64,000 nt of DNA from Lingula anatina (taxonomy: Eukaryota > Brachiopoda > Lingulata > Lingulida > Lingulidae): assembly GCF_001039355.2 (NCBI RefSeq), contig NW_019775590.1, forward strand, positions 62,001 through 126,000, read 5' to 3'. Positions 33,276 to 44,753 of the stretch are shown piece after piece. Positions within the stretch are counted from its first letter, which is position 1; the number at the start of each line of letters is the position of its first letter. A program made the translations under genes and the position numbers. The notes under the pieces were generated by a model. It saw only the letters and a list, made by a program, of their open reading frames with translations, ran no database searches and was not told where the DNA came from.

Positions 33276-34383
33276 TGCATTTAATATCTTAAGAAATTAC
33301 AGCCCAGTCTTTTTTTCACTTTTAATTAAGACAAACATAAGTCAGATGAACCGAAAGAATAATGCATTTTTTTACGGTATTGAGATCGCTTATGAATATT
33401 CCGCCTCTAGAAAAATCATATAGGTGGTCAGATATCTCATTTTAGAAGAATTTTTATAGCATTTTATTAATGTAACCCAACATTGTTATCTTGCTGCTGA
33501 AATGTTATGCTCGACATTTAGGTTATTAGCCCTGCATTGGTGGACACTCCGCAATCTAGAGAAGACATGGATGACAGCTTCTTCTGTCCGGAAACTGTAA
33601 GCTACAGTCAAATGTTTTAGGCTTATAATCTCTCAGTTTTGTGGCAAACTTCTTCTATCATTCCTTCCGTTTGCTTTTTGCATATAACAGAAATTATGAA
33701 TGGAATAAGGATTCTGACAAAGTTTTTGGTAACGTTTTGGTCTTAATGGATTTAAAGTGTATAGGGCATTGGAATTTAAGTGAAAATACAGAGGGGTTGG
33801 TATGTAAAAAGGCCTTTTTGTCACATTTAATAAATCACCTAGCACTTCCAGCTGAATGAAAGACACTTTAAATGTTGTTAATACGCCACTGTCTTATAGA
33901 AACTATTTTGGTTTACGTTTTCGTCATTCAGCTAATTTTTCTCCATAATAATTTTTTCAATGTAATGTCATTTCACAATAGTGTCTTCAACCGGACGATG
34001 TCGCTGCCGCTGTGACCTTTGCCCTCAGTGCCCCGCCATGTGTTAACGTGAGAATAATTTTCACTTTTGTGGTTACAATTAGATTCAGACAAGATACCCA
34101 CTTCTTTAAATGAATAGTAAACGTGATAGGGCTTTTGACTATTTTCATGAATCTTCACATTTGCGTGTTAGGTATTCTGAATACAAGTCCCAGGGGACTT
34201 AAACTTCTTTATAATTGAATGTTGAAATAACTATTTGCTGTCTCAAAGATGGAATCTGTTGTTGCTTTCTCCCATATGTCCATGCGTTAGAAGCTTCAAT
34301 GAAGCAATCATTTATTACATTGTAACAACTTTCTTTTCCAGGTCCGCCATATTTGCCTACACGCCATACACGACCCATATTAA
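31435..34383 (+). CDS. DHRS11-like: DHRS11-like short-chain dehydrogenase/reductase, gene 2
   Basis: Exons 31435-31566, 31875-32078, 32704-32798, 33100-33229, 33522-33596, 33982-34047, 34342-34383, in the same phases as the other copies and encoding about 247 residues. Motifs: TGASKGIG, GCARHVEDM, NNAGV, the exon-split serine in NIGS, and YTPTK. The donor after exon 1 is a proper GTATGG, unlike gene 1. An in-frame ATG at 31420 could add five residues; the internal ATG matches the start used by the other copies. The residue after SVC is Glu, as in gene 1, where genes 3 and 4 have Gly. A candidate AATAAA lies near 34809. NADPH-dependent reductase activity is the family expectation. Confidence 0.9.
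31594..31667. repeat. (AT)n microsatellite in SDR gene 2 intron 1
   Basis: A pure AT tract of about 74 bases beginning roughly 30 bases after the exon 1 donor, at the place where SDR genes 1 and 4 have (AAT)n. Confidence 0.92.
33235..33275. repeat. (GA)n tract at the start of SDR intron 4
   Basis: GA repeats begin within six bases of the exon 4 donor. The same intron start in the other three SDR genes (3721-3735, 39537-39551, 47042-47087) is also GA-rich, with different lengths. Confidence 0.9.
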
Positions 34384-34584
34384 CTCAGGGCAACTGCCGC
34401 TGCCAGCTTGTCACTTCTTCGAAAAGCATGACTTATTGGATGGGGAAAACACCTTGTTCTTCATTTGTTATTCCTTTGCATTCTACACCAAACGATTTGT
34501 ATATATTTTGTGTAGTGCGAGAGCTTTTAGCAGAGAAAATACCTTGTACGAGGCGAAAAAAGATATTTCGTTGGTTCCTATTTT

Positions 34585-34800
34585 ACCCCCGCCAAGGAGG
34601 TTATGTTTTCACCCCTGTCTGTCTGTCTGTTATCAACATAACTCAAAAAGTTATGAACCGATCTTGACGAAATCTCCAGGAACTGTCTGAAGTGGGCCAA
34701 GAAATAGATGATAAGTTTTTGGTGGTGATCCGGATCAATAACCAATCAATAATCAATAAGCAACTTGGAGTGCGGTAACACAAGGAACTATTGTGGATTT
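34585..34800 (+). repeat. Interspersed repeat (GCCAAGGAGGTTATGTTTTC type)
   Basis: The block from CCCCCGCCAAGGAGG through AACTCAAAAAGTTATGAACC to TGGTGGTGATCCGG resembles, from memory, a sequence scattered through many marine invertebrate genomes. Only this copy is present in the window. The ends are approximate and the class is unknown. Confidence 0.45.
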
Positions 34801-36111
34801 TTGCAAGAAATAAATATTGATTTTCACACGAAGGAGCAAAGCAAAAGACACTGTGGCCATGTATCATTTCATGGAAGTTAAAACAATGCATTTGGAATTT
34901 AATGAAATGGGATATTTTAATAATTGACGGTTTAAGTGTTAACAGTACCTTTTTTTAGTTTATATCTATATAATGTTTCACCATTTCAATTTAAAGCAAC
35001 ATGTACCTTACAGTTAATATGGGTGTGATATCATAACAGTTTAAATGGAATAGTCATATATTATATGTGATATTCCTTTCAATACTCAAAACAAATACAT
35101 TTGTAAACTTCCGATAATTCGTAAAGAAGATAAATGGGAAAGTGTATGCATGCTAAAAATATGGAAAAAAAAAGAAAAAAAAATATATATATATATCAAC
35201 CAAAATGACCTTTTCTTTGGATGACAACGATGAAACGATGAAATAAAACATTTAACAATTATTCCGATGCATTTTATCAGATTCATGTTGTTCTCACATG
35301 TGCCAGCTCTATTGAAATGTAGCTATCATTAGCCATAATTGACATTTCCCACAAAGGCAACGATCCTACAATTAACCACTTTGCTTCAAGGAAATAATTC
35401 ACCAAAGTTGGTGGCCCTGTCCTCCAAGTACGTTTGGTTGTATTTTACGCATAGAGGGTCTACTACGTACTGTAGAATAAAAAAATAACCTGGGGACATT
35501 TCAGACAAGACAATTGATCTAGTAGAATGAAACATTTTACCTGGGGAAATTTCATAGAAGAAAAGTGTCTAGACATGTTCAATTAAAGGACGTGATGAAA
35601 TCTGTTTGACCTGAATTGTGGTGCAAAAGTATACATAATAATTTTAGACGCTGAGAGAGTCGATCTCCTGAGTATCATAAATCACCTTTGCCTGGGTAAA
35701 TTTCAGACAAGCCAAGAGTCTAGTCATGCTCAATTTACAGAATGAAATGAAATCTGTTTGAACTCAACTGTGGTGTAAAAGTTAGAAAATATCCGTGGGA
35801 ATCGACAATACATCGTCATGCCTCCATTTATGATAAGACTATAAAACACCACCTAGTTTTCGGTAATGCACAATATATCCAGGTTTCCAAAAGGCAGTTA
35901 AATATGGCTTCTGTATATTGTATCCTATTAGTCTGATATCACCACACACCTTTGACAGGTGAGATGTTAACTCACATATATACGCAAGTTATACCAATGA
36001 TGAAATTGCTGTATACAAACCTGTTTTACGCATATATTTTACTAATCATGATTACAATAACCACACTGCAACGAAATTATTGCCCCCATATACTCTGGGA
36101 TTTCTTTAGAT
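34801..36111. other. Gene-free spacer with a degenerate duplication
   Basis: No coding exon is recognised. Two related segments (about 35487-35640 and 35690-35790) share TTTCAGACAAG, GTCTAG and GAAATCTGTTTGA, forming a decayed tandem duplication of about 190 bases. The rest is unremarkable AT-rich DNA. Confidence 0.5.
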
Positions 36112-36237
36112 ATGGATCGCTGGGCAGGGCGCGTTACCTTGGTAACAGGAGCATCCAAAATTATCGCAGGAGCCATTGTACGTGCTCTGGTTAATAATGA
36201 TGTTATTATGTTGTTATGCTTGGTCTATAAAGCCTGA
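36112..36237 (+). pseudogene. Broken SDR exon 1 (relic copy)
   Basis: It reads MDRWAGRVTLVTGASK, as in the intact genes, then IIAGAIVRALV where they have GIGEAIARALV. The glycine-rich dinucleotide motif is therefore destroyed. The frame runs past the position of the donor to a TGA at 36235-36237. No exons 2-7 follow before the next intact gene at 37018. The sequence after it (36240-36700) matches 43200-44130 upstream of SDR gene 4, so this stretch belongs to the duplicated upstream segment. Confidence 0.85.
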
Positions 36238-37017
36238 GGTGAATTCACTCGTAAGGCTACTGTTACATTTGTATAAAGGTGGTTTCAGGTCACCTTGTAG
36301 TTGATATCGACCGGGTTAATATTAAGTATTAGAGGACACTGGAGACCATACCTCTGTTATACCAGCGTAATTCTGCCATTTACGTTTACTGAAAACGATA
36401 CAAGGTAAGAGGATTGTAAAAAGGTAAGATTATTTTCTATTTTTTCCGCTTTATATCGACCGGCGTCCTCGTTTGTGGTACTTATCATGTTGACAGCAAG
36501 CGAAGCCCTGCTTATTTTGGGGCAAAACAAAGATGGTGGTTGATTCGGGTTGTGGTTGTCGAGAAAAAAAAAAGACTCTCGCCTGTTGTGAGACATAGGC
36601 CCTATTTGGACAAGCGAATGAATACTGTCTGACTACAGGATGGTACTGTGTTACAACTGATTTGTGTCTATACTTTGATTTCATGTACTATTTTAAATAG
36701 CCTATAGTTAAAAGAGGGTATATGGCACAGGCACATAGCCAGGGGGTTCCGGGGGTTTGAACGAACCGCCCTTCTTGCCTTGAAAAGGTCCGCTCTGAGT
36801 CAAACATTCGCTCAGGGTTCTTTTCAGCGTTGGGGGGGGGGGGGGGGGTTCGCTGTTCAGCACAGTCTGACTCTTGTAAACTGAGGAAGCCTGTGTGTAA
36901 AATACTTGTTTATTACAAGCAATACGGAGAAAGCCCTTTCTCCGCAGCGGTAGATCACTTTTGCACGTTTCACAGCTGTATGTCCCTAAGTGTTCTTAAT
37001 ATGAAGTTGTTTCAGAA

Positions 37018-40000
37018 ATGGATCGCTGGGCAGGACGCGTTGCCTTGGTAACAGGAGCTACGAAGGGGATTGGAGAAGCCATTGCTCGTGCTCTGGTTAA
37101 GAATGGTATGGTGGTGGTTGGATGTGCCAGACACGTGGGAGATATGCAAGTACGTCTTTTCAATATAATAATATAGATAAGAAAATAAATATTGGATGTC
37201 TTCGTGGAAAACATTGTAACTACTAAAAACTGTCTGGTGAAAAATTGATAAAGAATACAAGGGAAAATTTCTAAGAACTGTTTGCATGTTTATGTCCTCT
37301 ATATCTTTAAAATATACGAATTTAGAACCATATATAGCTAGCTGCCAATTGCAATCCCTCTGTTATTCTGGTCGAACATTTCTCCTCGAGCAAATAGACG
37401 TCTAGTTGCGTAGGATGTCAAAAATATGATATTAAAATCGATATTCTTTCTCCTTAGACGAAAAAAATAACATATGTATATGTATTCCAGAAAGCTGCTG
37501 CGGGACTTAAGGGCGAAAAGGGTCGTTTGATTCCAATAAAGTGCGACCTTACCAAAACGGAAGAGATAGAGTCCATGTTTCAAAAAATCAAGGAACAGTT
37601 GGGCGGTGTCGACGTCTGCGTTAACAACGCTGGTGATCATACCTTTCAGGATTGCAAGACAGGCTCTTTATCTGATACCAAGACAATGTATGATGTAAGA
37701 CAACTCTTATATGGTTTGGGTTTTCTTTCACCCCTTTGTCTTTAAGCGCCAGAACTCGTGTCAAAATGCTAAAATGTCAAAACAGATTTCCTTTGTGATA
37801 AATTCTGAATCTATGTCCCGAGGAAATATTTGTTCGTCTTACGTTTGTTTTGAATTGTTAGTCTTTATGCTAGTGTCTTGTTCAAATATATATTATTTCT
37901 GTTAATCAATTACAATAAGTGCATCCACCCTATCCCTGTATTTCTCCGCTAACTGTATGTTACCATAACGTCAAGTTCGGGTACATGTAATAGCTTATAC
38001 GTAGGCAAATAGCTAAGTTAGCGCCAAGCCATGCTCTGCATGAACAAAGCTTTTCTTAGCTGATTGTTAGCTGATTTTAAAATAATATTATAATTCAACG
38101 TAAAACAAGTACGAAAAAATGACCAGCGATTTAAGTAATGAAGGTCATGACTTGTCGTTTCATTTACTGATATATTTTAAACAGGACCGACGTCTCGAAT
38201 AAAGCTAAAGCCTATTTTCAGTTGAATGTATTCGCTGGCATCAACGTATCCCAGCTGACCATTCAGTCCATACAAGAAAGGAACATGGATGACGGGCACA
38301 TTATTAACATTAGCAGGTAATACACAGCCAGGTTTAATAGAATATGTACTGGTTTCAACTGCTCGTCGTCCACTATATATATATATGACATAGAAGAGTG
38401 CTATCTATTGTTTGAAGCGTCAGCCGTAGTATAGATGTTTATTATCATGATTTACTAGAAGATAAATGATCAGATCAACAATATAATAAGTTATATAAAC
38501 TTTAAAAAATCACATCCCAAACACGATGAAACCATCAAAGTCCTGAGCTATAACACCCGAGCTTGACCAACCACGAATTTTGGCTCTTGATGACAAAATG
38601 GAGAGAATGGGTAAAACAAACCTAGGCGGTAGCAAGGCAGCTGTATTATAACGACGACCAGGTTCTGGAGTCTTCAGTCATTTATTCACCACTCACTTTT
38701 CTTACAATTTTACCCATATTTATACTCTAAATCTCCGTACCGATCACGCGTGTAATTATGTTCTTTTTATTGTTTATGGCGTGATTTTCAGAAACTTTCC
38801 ATTGTCATGTTGACTCTACCATAGAACATTTCCTAAGTAGGCAATGTCTAAGAGCCTTTTTTTCAACTTATCAAAAATACTATTTGCATTACTCATACTT
38901 GAATCATGTCCAAAACTTAGTTATCATGTGATAAAGTTGATCAAAATTAAAATCTGTTATGAATTAACCAATCACATTTAATGTTATTGACTTTGACCTT
39001 TTCCATCTTTTTTTCTGACACTAAAAACATGTTCTACACTTGTTGACTCTCGATGAAACTTAATTTGCACTCAATAGCACTCTAACTTTTCATCTATTTG
39101 ATTTCCCTTTTATTACTAATTGTATTTAGCGTAAGCGTAAGTAATTAACTTTACAACAGCTGTGACAGGGGCTTTATAATTTCAAACTACTGTATTATGT
39201 CGAAGAAATTAGCTACCCAACTAACACAGAACGCCTTATAACTTTTATTTTGGTTATATAAACATTATGGTAACGTTATAATAACGCTCTGTCTTTGCTG
39301 TGTAGTCGCCATTGAATAGTATCGTGATAGAGGCTGGAATAATATGTAATCCTTGCTGAAGAGTACATGTATGTTGTTCCATATATTTCATTCTGTTGCA
39401 GTGTATGTGGAAACACTGTCCATGAAGGTGCCTTGTGTCACATGTATTCCCTTACAAAGTGTGCCCTGAATGCTTTCACGGAGGGTCTACGGCACGAGCT
39501 GAGACAGCAGAAAACGAAAATACGGACAACGGTATGAGAGAGAGAGAGAGATTTGGGTTCAAAATATATAGCTGCTGTAACAGTTCGGACTATAATTCAT
39601 TAATTCAATAGTAGATAGATAAGGAAAAAATAAATAGACAAGTACAAACCAGAATAAATGAAAAATTCACAGCATTGGAATTAGACTAACGAGGTCGTAT
39701 ATGTATTACCCGTCCATAGATTGGCGGTAAGATAATATGATTGGACTGTAAAGTACCAAAGGTTTACTCAATGTAGACCAATTTTATCATTCCGTTATTA
39801 AAATATTATGCTCTATCACTAGGTCCTCATTCCTTCATTGGTCGACACCCCGAAGACAAGAGGAGTGCTTGATGACAGCTTCTTTAGCCCGGAAAATGTA
39901 AGCTACCATAAATAACTGCGGGTTTATTTTTCAACAGTTTTGGTCCTGTTCTAGGCTGTGCTCGATGTAGCGTGATAGAGAGTCCCCAATGATAGAGAGT

Positions 40001-41084
40001 CCGCTTCCCATCCATTTGTACATGTAAATGCGCCTCACCCTAGATTTTAACCCACGTATGTCGGGCTAACCCTAACCATTTGAACTGAAAGGGGGGGGGG
40101 GCGGACTTTCTGTTAAACAGACCCTCAGTTTCGTTACGCCTTTTTATGAAAGGTCTGTGATACGCTACATTTACCTCTGAAATAAATCAAAATCTTGATT
40201 TAATCCATCAACCAGTAAGGTTTACTACAAGTCTTTTCAAATAATTTAAGGAATGGGGGATTGTTTTTATAAAACCAAAATAAAGCGCACATTACGATTT
40301 CAAAAAAATTGTTTCATTTATTTGGTTAATAATTCTTACACGCATTTCCATTTCATTTAAAATGATAAACTATTAATAATTGACCTATTCACACATCAAA
40401 CTAGCTAGGAAAATCCAACTCTGCGGGGTATCAACATGTACTCGATCTAAGTGGAATCCGTGGAATCAGCTTAATTGTCTTACACGCCTCCTCGAGAAGC
40501 TAAGGAGTAATTAACTATCGGGTGTTGATAAAGCTGTTTACACTGATTGCACATTATGGAGAATCCCCCACAGAATTGGACCGACCCAGCTTGTACGATG
40601 TGCAAATCTTAATGCGCCCTATTTTTCCACGTAATATAATTTCCCGCTAGATCCTTCAACCAGACGATGTCGCTGCCGCCGTGACCTTTGCCCTCAGTGC
40701 CCCACCATGTGTCAACGTAAGAAAAAAAAAATGACAAACCTTTGCCTTTAATACTTTATATTAAATCATTTCGTCTAGTTAAAGTTAGAGTCAGACTCAG
40801 GGTCTTGCATGAACACATAGGCCTATGATAGTTTTTTATTGTCTTGGGTCTCCCTATGATCTTGATATAAATACCCCTGTAGCCTGAGCTCATATCCAAG
40901 GACACATCGAATTCTTTATTATTAAATGTTGAACTTACTATTGTCCTCTCAGATATAGAATCAGCTATAATATTTAATCCCATTCATCATGTGCTTCAAT
41001 GGAGCAACAGTTTATTTCATTGTAACAACTTTATTTTTTCAGGTCCGCCATATTTGCCTCCACGCGATACACGACTCTTATTAA
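37018..41084 (+). CDS. DHRS11-like: DHRS11-like short-chain dehydrogenase/reductase, gene 3
   Basis: Exons 37018-37149, 37491-37694, 38222-38316, 39402-39531, 39823-39897, 40651-40716, 41043-41084, about 247 residues with phases identical to the paralogues. Motifs: TGATKGIG, GCARHVGDM, NNAGDH (the other copies have NNAGV), the split serine in NISSVCG, and YSLTK. A GTTTCAG acceptor lies two bases before the start codon, so the 5' UTR is interrupted by an intron. An AATAAA at 41255-41260 is a candidate poly(A) signal. Exon 4 (SVCGNTVHEG, RQQKTKIRTT) and exon 5 (DDSFF.PEN) pair it with gene 4. The first intron is short and the third is about 1.1 kb, containing an LTR-like piece. Confidence 0.9.
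38645..38896 (-). mobile_element. LTR-like interspersed repeat, inverted copy in SDR gene 3 intron 3
   Basis: The reverse complement matches 27262-27508, including the TATAAATA and AATAAAT motifs and the GACTCCAGAACC end. The two copies differ by scattered substitutions, so they are not a recent pair. SDR gene 4 lacks it in the corresponding intron, so it inserted after genes 3 and 4 separated or was lost from gene 4. Confidence 0.5.
40435..40620. mobile_element. MITE-like element in SDR gene 3 intron 5
   Basis: Contains CTTAATTGTCTTACACGCCT, GGAGTAATTAACTATCG and GACCGACCCAGCTTGTACGATG. It corresponds segment by segment to 47985-48170 in the same intron of SDR gene 4 and, more weakly, to 15848-16000. 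It is absent from genes 1 and 2, so it inserted in the ancestor of genes 3 and 4. Confidence 0.7.
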
Positions 41085-41254
41085 TTCAGGGACAACTGGT
41101 GCTGCCAGATTTGCACGTCTTTCTATTGCACACCCCTTTGAATGGACATTGTCTTGTTCTAAGTGTGTTATACTCTTGCATACAACACAAAATGCTTTTA
41201 TTCATGTATATTAATTAAATGTGAGAGCTGGTGATCATGCGTTTTTACTACTTT

Positions 41255-41260
41255 AATAAA
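41255..41260 (+). terminator. Candidate poly(A) signal of SDR gene 3
   Basis: AATAAA about 170 bases after the stop codon, the first on this strand downstream of the gene. Confidence 0.5.
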
Positions 41261-42689
41261 TTTATACATCAGAATAGATGGCGCCACTAAACAGCCCATA
41301 TATATGTGCCGGACTATATATTGCTGCAATGTCTCTTGAGAAAATACTGGATAGTAAAGGACTATAAAACTATACTGGAGCCGGGATTTTATGAATTACT
41401 CCGGACCATTAAACTAAAATTAATCAGTGATTAGTAAAAGGTAAGACTTACACCTGTAAGATGCAGAGTAGTAAACCTGCACTTAAGTGATATATACATT
41501 ATATGTACATTCAAGAGCAAGGCCAGCCACAATTAGTAAGTAATAAACAAGACTTTAGAACTCCACCGTAAAGACAAACACCCAGAAGCTTTAATCCCTA
41601 TCTCAAAAAAAAAAAAAAAACAAAAAACAAACAAACAAACAAAAAAAAAAAAAAAAAACATCAACAATAATAGTTACTATGATTTATGATACTAGGCCCT
41701 ATATTCTTTATTTAAAGCTCAAGATCTATTTTAAATTCATAACATCCATAATGTTCAGTAGACGTGAGTGATATCTGTAATTCAAGAAATGTAAACACAT
41801 TATTAGTAAGAATAAAAGAACAAGCTTAACATACATCTGTGTAGTCTCTTTCTCTCTCTCTCTCTTGTGAGATAAAAAACCCGTTTGCACACTGATCAGC
41901 AGTTCTTTTCTCATATGAACAGAAACAATCATTAATTGAAATTTATTGGCGAGTTAATCTGGCTCTATTGAGGCACATCCAGGGACGGATCCAGGATTAT
42001 TTGAAAGGGGGGTGTGGGGTCGGGGCCCGCTGAAAAGGCCTGAAAAGGTGGTGTTTTAGAGAGCGATCGGTTCCATTTAGTACTGTTTCGAACTATGATT
42101 CCACTGGTCAAAAGTTGTTATTTCAAGAGGAAACTATTGGTGTTATCTTTTTCAGAAATCGAAGATGGGGTCAGGACTACCCTTACTTCCCCCTCAATAC
42201 TGCCATTGCACATCAACAAGCACATTCAACCCAGGCACGCACACCTGTAGCATTTCAAATGTTTTTGTTTTGTTTACAAATATCACTGGGCCCCGTAACT
42301 CGAAAGCGTCTCGATTCCATAACTCGCCCATACTCGCCTCATATAATAGGCCCTTTATTGTAGCCTCTATGTGATATCGCTATTCGCAATACGCAATGTT
42401 TTCGAGTGACAGGACCCTGGTCTCGACAAGCCGTTACGCGGTACGTTTTTTCACAATACGAGACAGCATCGATGTCGACCTAGCTAGCTGTCATATGATA
42501 AAAGCTGAATGAACCCCGGTGCACAAAAAAGGCTTTTTGCAAAGTGCAAAAAATATATTGTCGGTCCGGTAATTAAGACTTAATTTCAGTTCAATTATTG
42601 TGATGTACATTAAAATTCTTTTTGGTAATGATCCTCCCTGTTACCCGGAGGATATTACATGGAATGCCACCAGTATCATCAACACATGG
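41261..42689. other. Gene-free spacer after SDR gene 3
   Basis: No exon is recognised. It holds an A-rich tract (about 41607-41660), a short (CT)n tract near 41849-41865 and GGGCCCCGTAACTCGAAAGC near 42291. The last recalls the GCTTTCGAGATACGGGGCCC motif at 30453 in the opposite orientation, possibly ends of another transposon family. Confidence 0.4.
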
Positions 42690-42856
42690 CAGGCCCGTAG
42701 CCAGGGGGGTGCGGGGGGTTCGAAAGAACCACCCCTTTTGTCAGGAAAAGGTCCATTTTGGGTAAAATTTTATCTAGGTACACATAAGTGTCATTGGAAA
42801 AGGTCCACTTTTTCAGATAAGCAACCCCCCTTTTGAATTTGCTGGCTACAGGCCTG
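42690..42856. mobile_element. Short TIR element with CAGGCCCGTAGCCAG ends and 5-bp TSD
   Basis: Starts CAGGCCCGTAGCCAG and ends CTGGCTACAGGCCTG, with CATGG on both sides (42685-42689 and 42857-42861). Poly-G/C stretches follow the ends. A second member with the same structure is at 51312-51388, and a degraded one begins near 36727. It is non-autonomous. Confidence 0.88.
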
Positions 42857-43416
42857 CATGGTAACGATTTCCTTTGGATAACACTATCAATTAGATGAAA
42901 TTAGTATTCTCTTGGAAGTTGTCCTTTGGATAAAGTAACGTTTTCTATACACTATAAGTACTTCTTTGTGCCTCTGATATTATCATTTGGTGGTGCAAAC
43001 TGGCTTTTACCCTCAGGTGATTTTTATCCAGTGGATAGTGCTATCCAGAGTTGATGAAATTGGACCCAGTAGGATTTCCCATCACCCTCTGTTGTATTAA
43101 TGTATACCCCGAAAATCAAATCATTTCTGTAACAGGTAGCCAGTGAATTGTAAGACTATCCAAGCGTCTACATATTGCCCAGTTTGTAATGATTGGCCTG
43201 AAAAATGAGGTCAATTCACTCCTTAACTGATACATGTAGATGTGTATAGAGTCAGTTTCAGGTCAAGTTGTAGTTTGGTATCGAATGGGGTCAAACTTTA
43301 GTTGGTGAGGACACTGGAAATCCACCTCTCTGTTATATCAGAGTAACTCTGCCATTTACGTTGACGACAAACGGTAAGAGGCAAATGAATTGTAGAGCGG
43401 CTTCTTCGCTTAATAA

Positions 43417-43981
43417 TAGGGATGTTTCGCTATCCCGCCCGAAAACCAGCGCGCCGATAATTTCGATAATTTCGTAAAACGTCATCACTTTTTGCGCTTG
43501 TTTTTGCGTTCTCGTTGACGGATTCCTAGAAGCAGGCGCTGGATGTCGGAAGGCTGATCGGGAACGAGAATTGTTCTCGGCGGGCTAGTTCTCGGGCGAA
43601 TCCTCCCTGATGTCCAATTTTTGGGACTCAGTAAAGACAAAGACCGTGAACTTGTAAAATGAGGAAGTAATTAGAAAACGGGCCATTGAAGGAATGGCAA
43701 ATTAGGGTAGGCTTTTAGCATTTTCCTATTCATCCCTATTAGCAAAAATAGATAAAGACAAAAAAATATACCACTCAAAAGCAGCACAGCCTAGGGTTTT
43801 TGCTATTTTTTTTTAAATAGTAGGTGGCGCGTGACAAGAAATTTGCATTAATCTGAATAATTCTGCCAGATTTCTCTGGTCGGGAATGCGAAACCTTGTA
43901 TGGCCATGTAGGCCCCGAGATCCGGAACGAGAATTGTTCTCAGCGGGCTAGTTCTCGGGTTGGGATAGCGAAACCTCCCTA
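43417..43981. mobile_element. 565-bp TIR element upstream of SDR gene 4
   Basis: The left end TAGGGATGTTTCGCTATCCC matches the reverse complement of the right end (GGGATAGCGAAACCTCCCTA) with few differences. An internal direct repeat (GAACGAGAATTGTTCTC at about 43563 and 43926) is also present. The paralogous region near 36450 lacks it and runs from CGCTTTATATCG into ACCGGCGTCCTCG, giving the empty site. A TA target duplication is possible. Confidence 0.8.
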
Positions 43982-44138
43982 TTGACCGGTCGTCCTCGTT
44001 TTTTGGCGGTTATCACGTTGACAGTAGGTGAAACACTGCTTATTTCGGTGTAAAACAAAGATGGCACTTGAAGTAGGTGGTAGAGAAAAAAAGACTCACC
44101 AGCTGTGAGACATACGTGGATAGGCGTGAGTACTGTTA

Positions 44139-44377
44139 GGGCGCATTCCCATAGATTTTAGATCGATCTATCCCGTGGGGAGTCTCACTAGATTACTGTC
44201 AGATAATCCGGCCGGATTCTACGGCACGCTACACCGGCATAAATGTCCGTCCCGCCTACTACAAGCTGTAAGGGGGTAATTAACTGCCGTGCGCGGTCGG
44301 CTGACTGCAATTTAGCGTGAACCCCCAGGAAGTTAGGTCGATCTGGTAAGATCGATCTAAATATCTGGGGATGCCCT
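44139..44377. mobile_element. Foldback element with ~30-bp inverted ends
   Basis: The left end GGGCGCATTCCCATAGATTT leads into TAGATCGATCT. The right end is AGATCGATCTAAATATCTGG followed by GGATGCCC, an approximate reverse complement. It contains GGGGAGTCTCACTA, as in the element at 23567-23785. No clean target duplication was found. Confidence 0.7.
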
Positions 44378-44572
44378 CTCAGACAACAGGGTCCGATAGT
44401 AGTGTGTTTTAAATTATTTTGCGTATATATACGATTTTAGATGCCCATGCTATCAGAAGGTATATGAGCCACCCCCACCCCCCCTTTCCGTTTTGTTACC
44501 ATGTCCCGCTCCAAAGAGTCTACGGATTTTTTAACAGTAAAAATTTGCTTTTAGCATGAATTTGTTTCAGAA

Positions 44573-44716
44573 ATGGATCGTTGGGCAGGACGTGTTGCCT
44601 TGGTAACAGGAGCATCGAAAGGGATAGGAGAAGCCATTGCTCGAGCTCTGGTTAAGAATGGTATGGTTGTGATTGGTTGTGCCAGACACGTGGAAGATAT
44701 GCAAGTATGGATTTCC

Positions 44717-44753
<37 letters not shown>

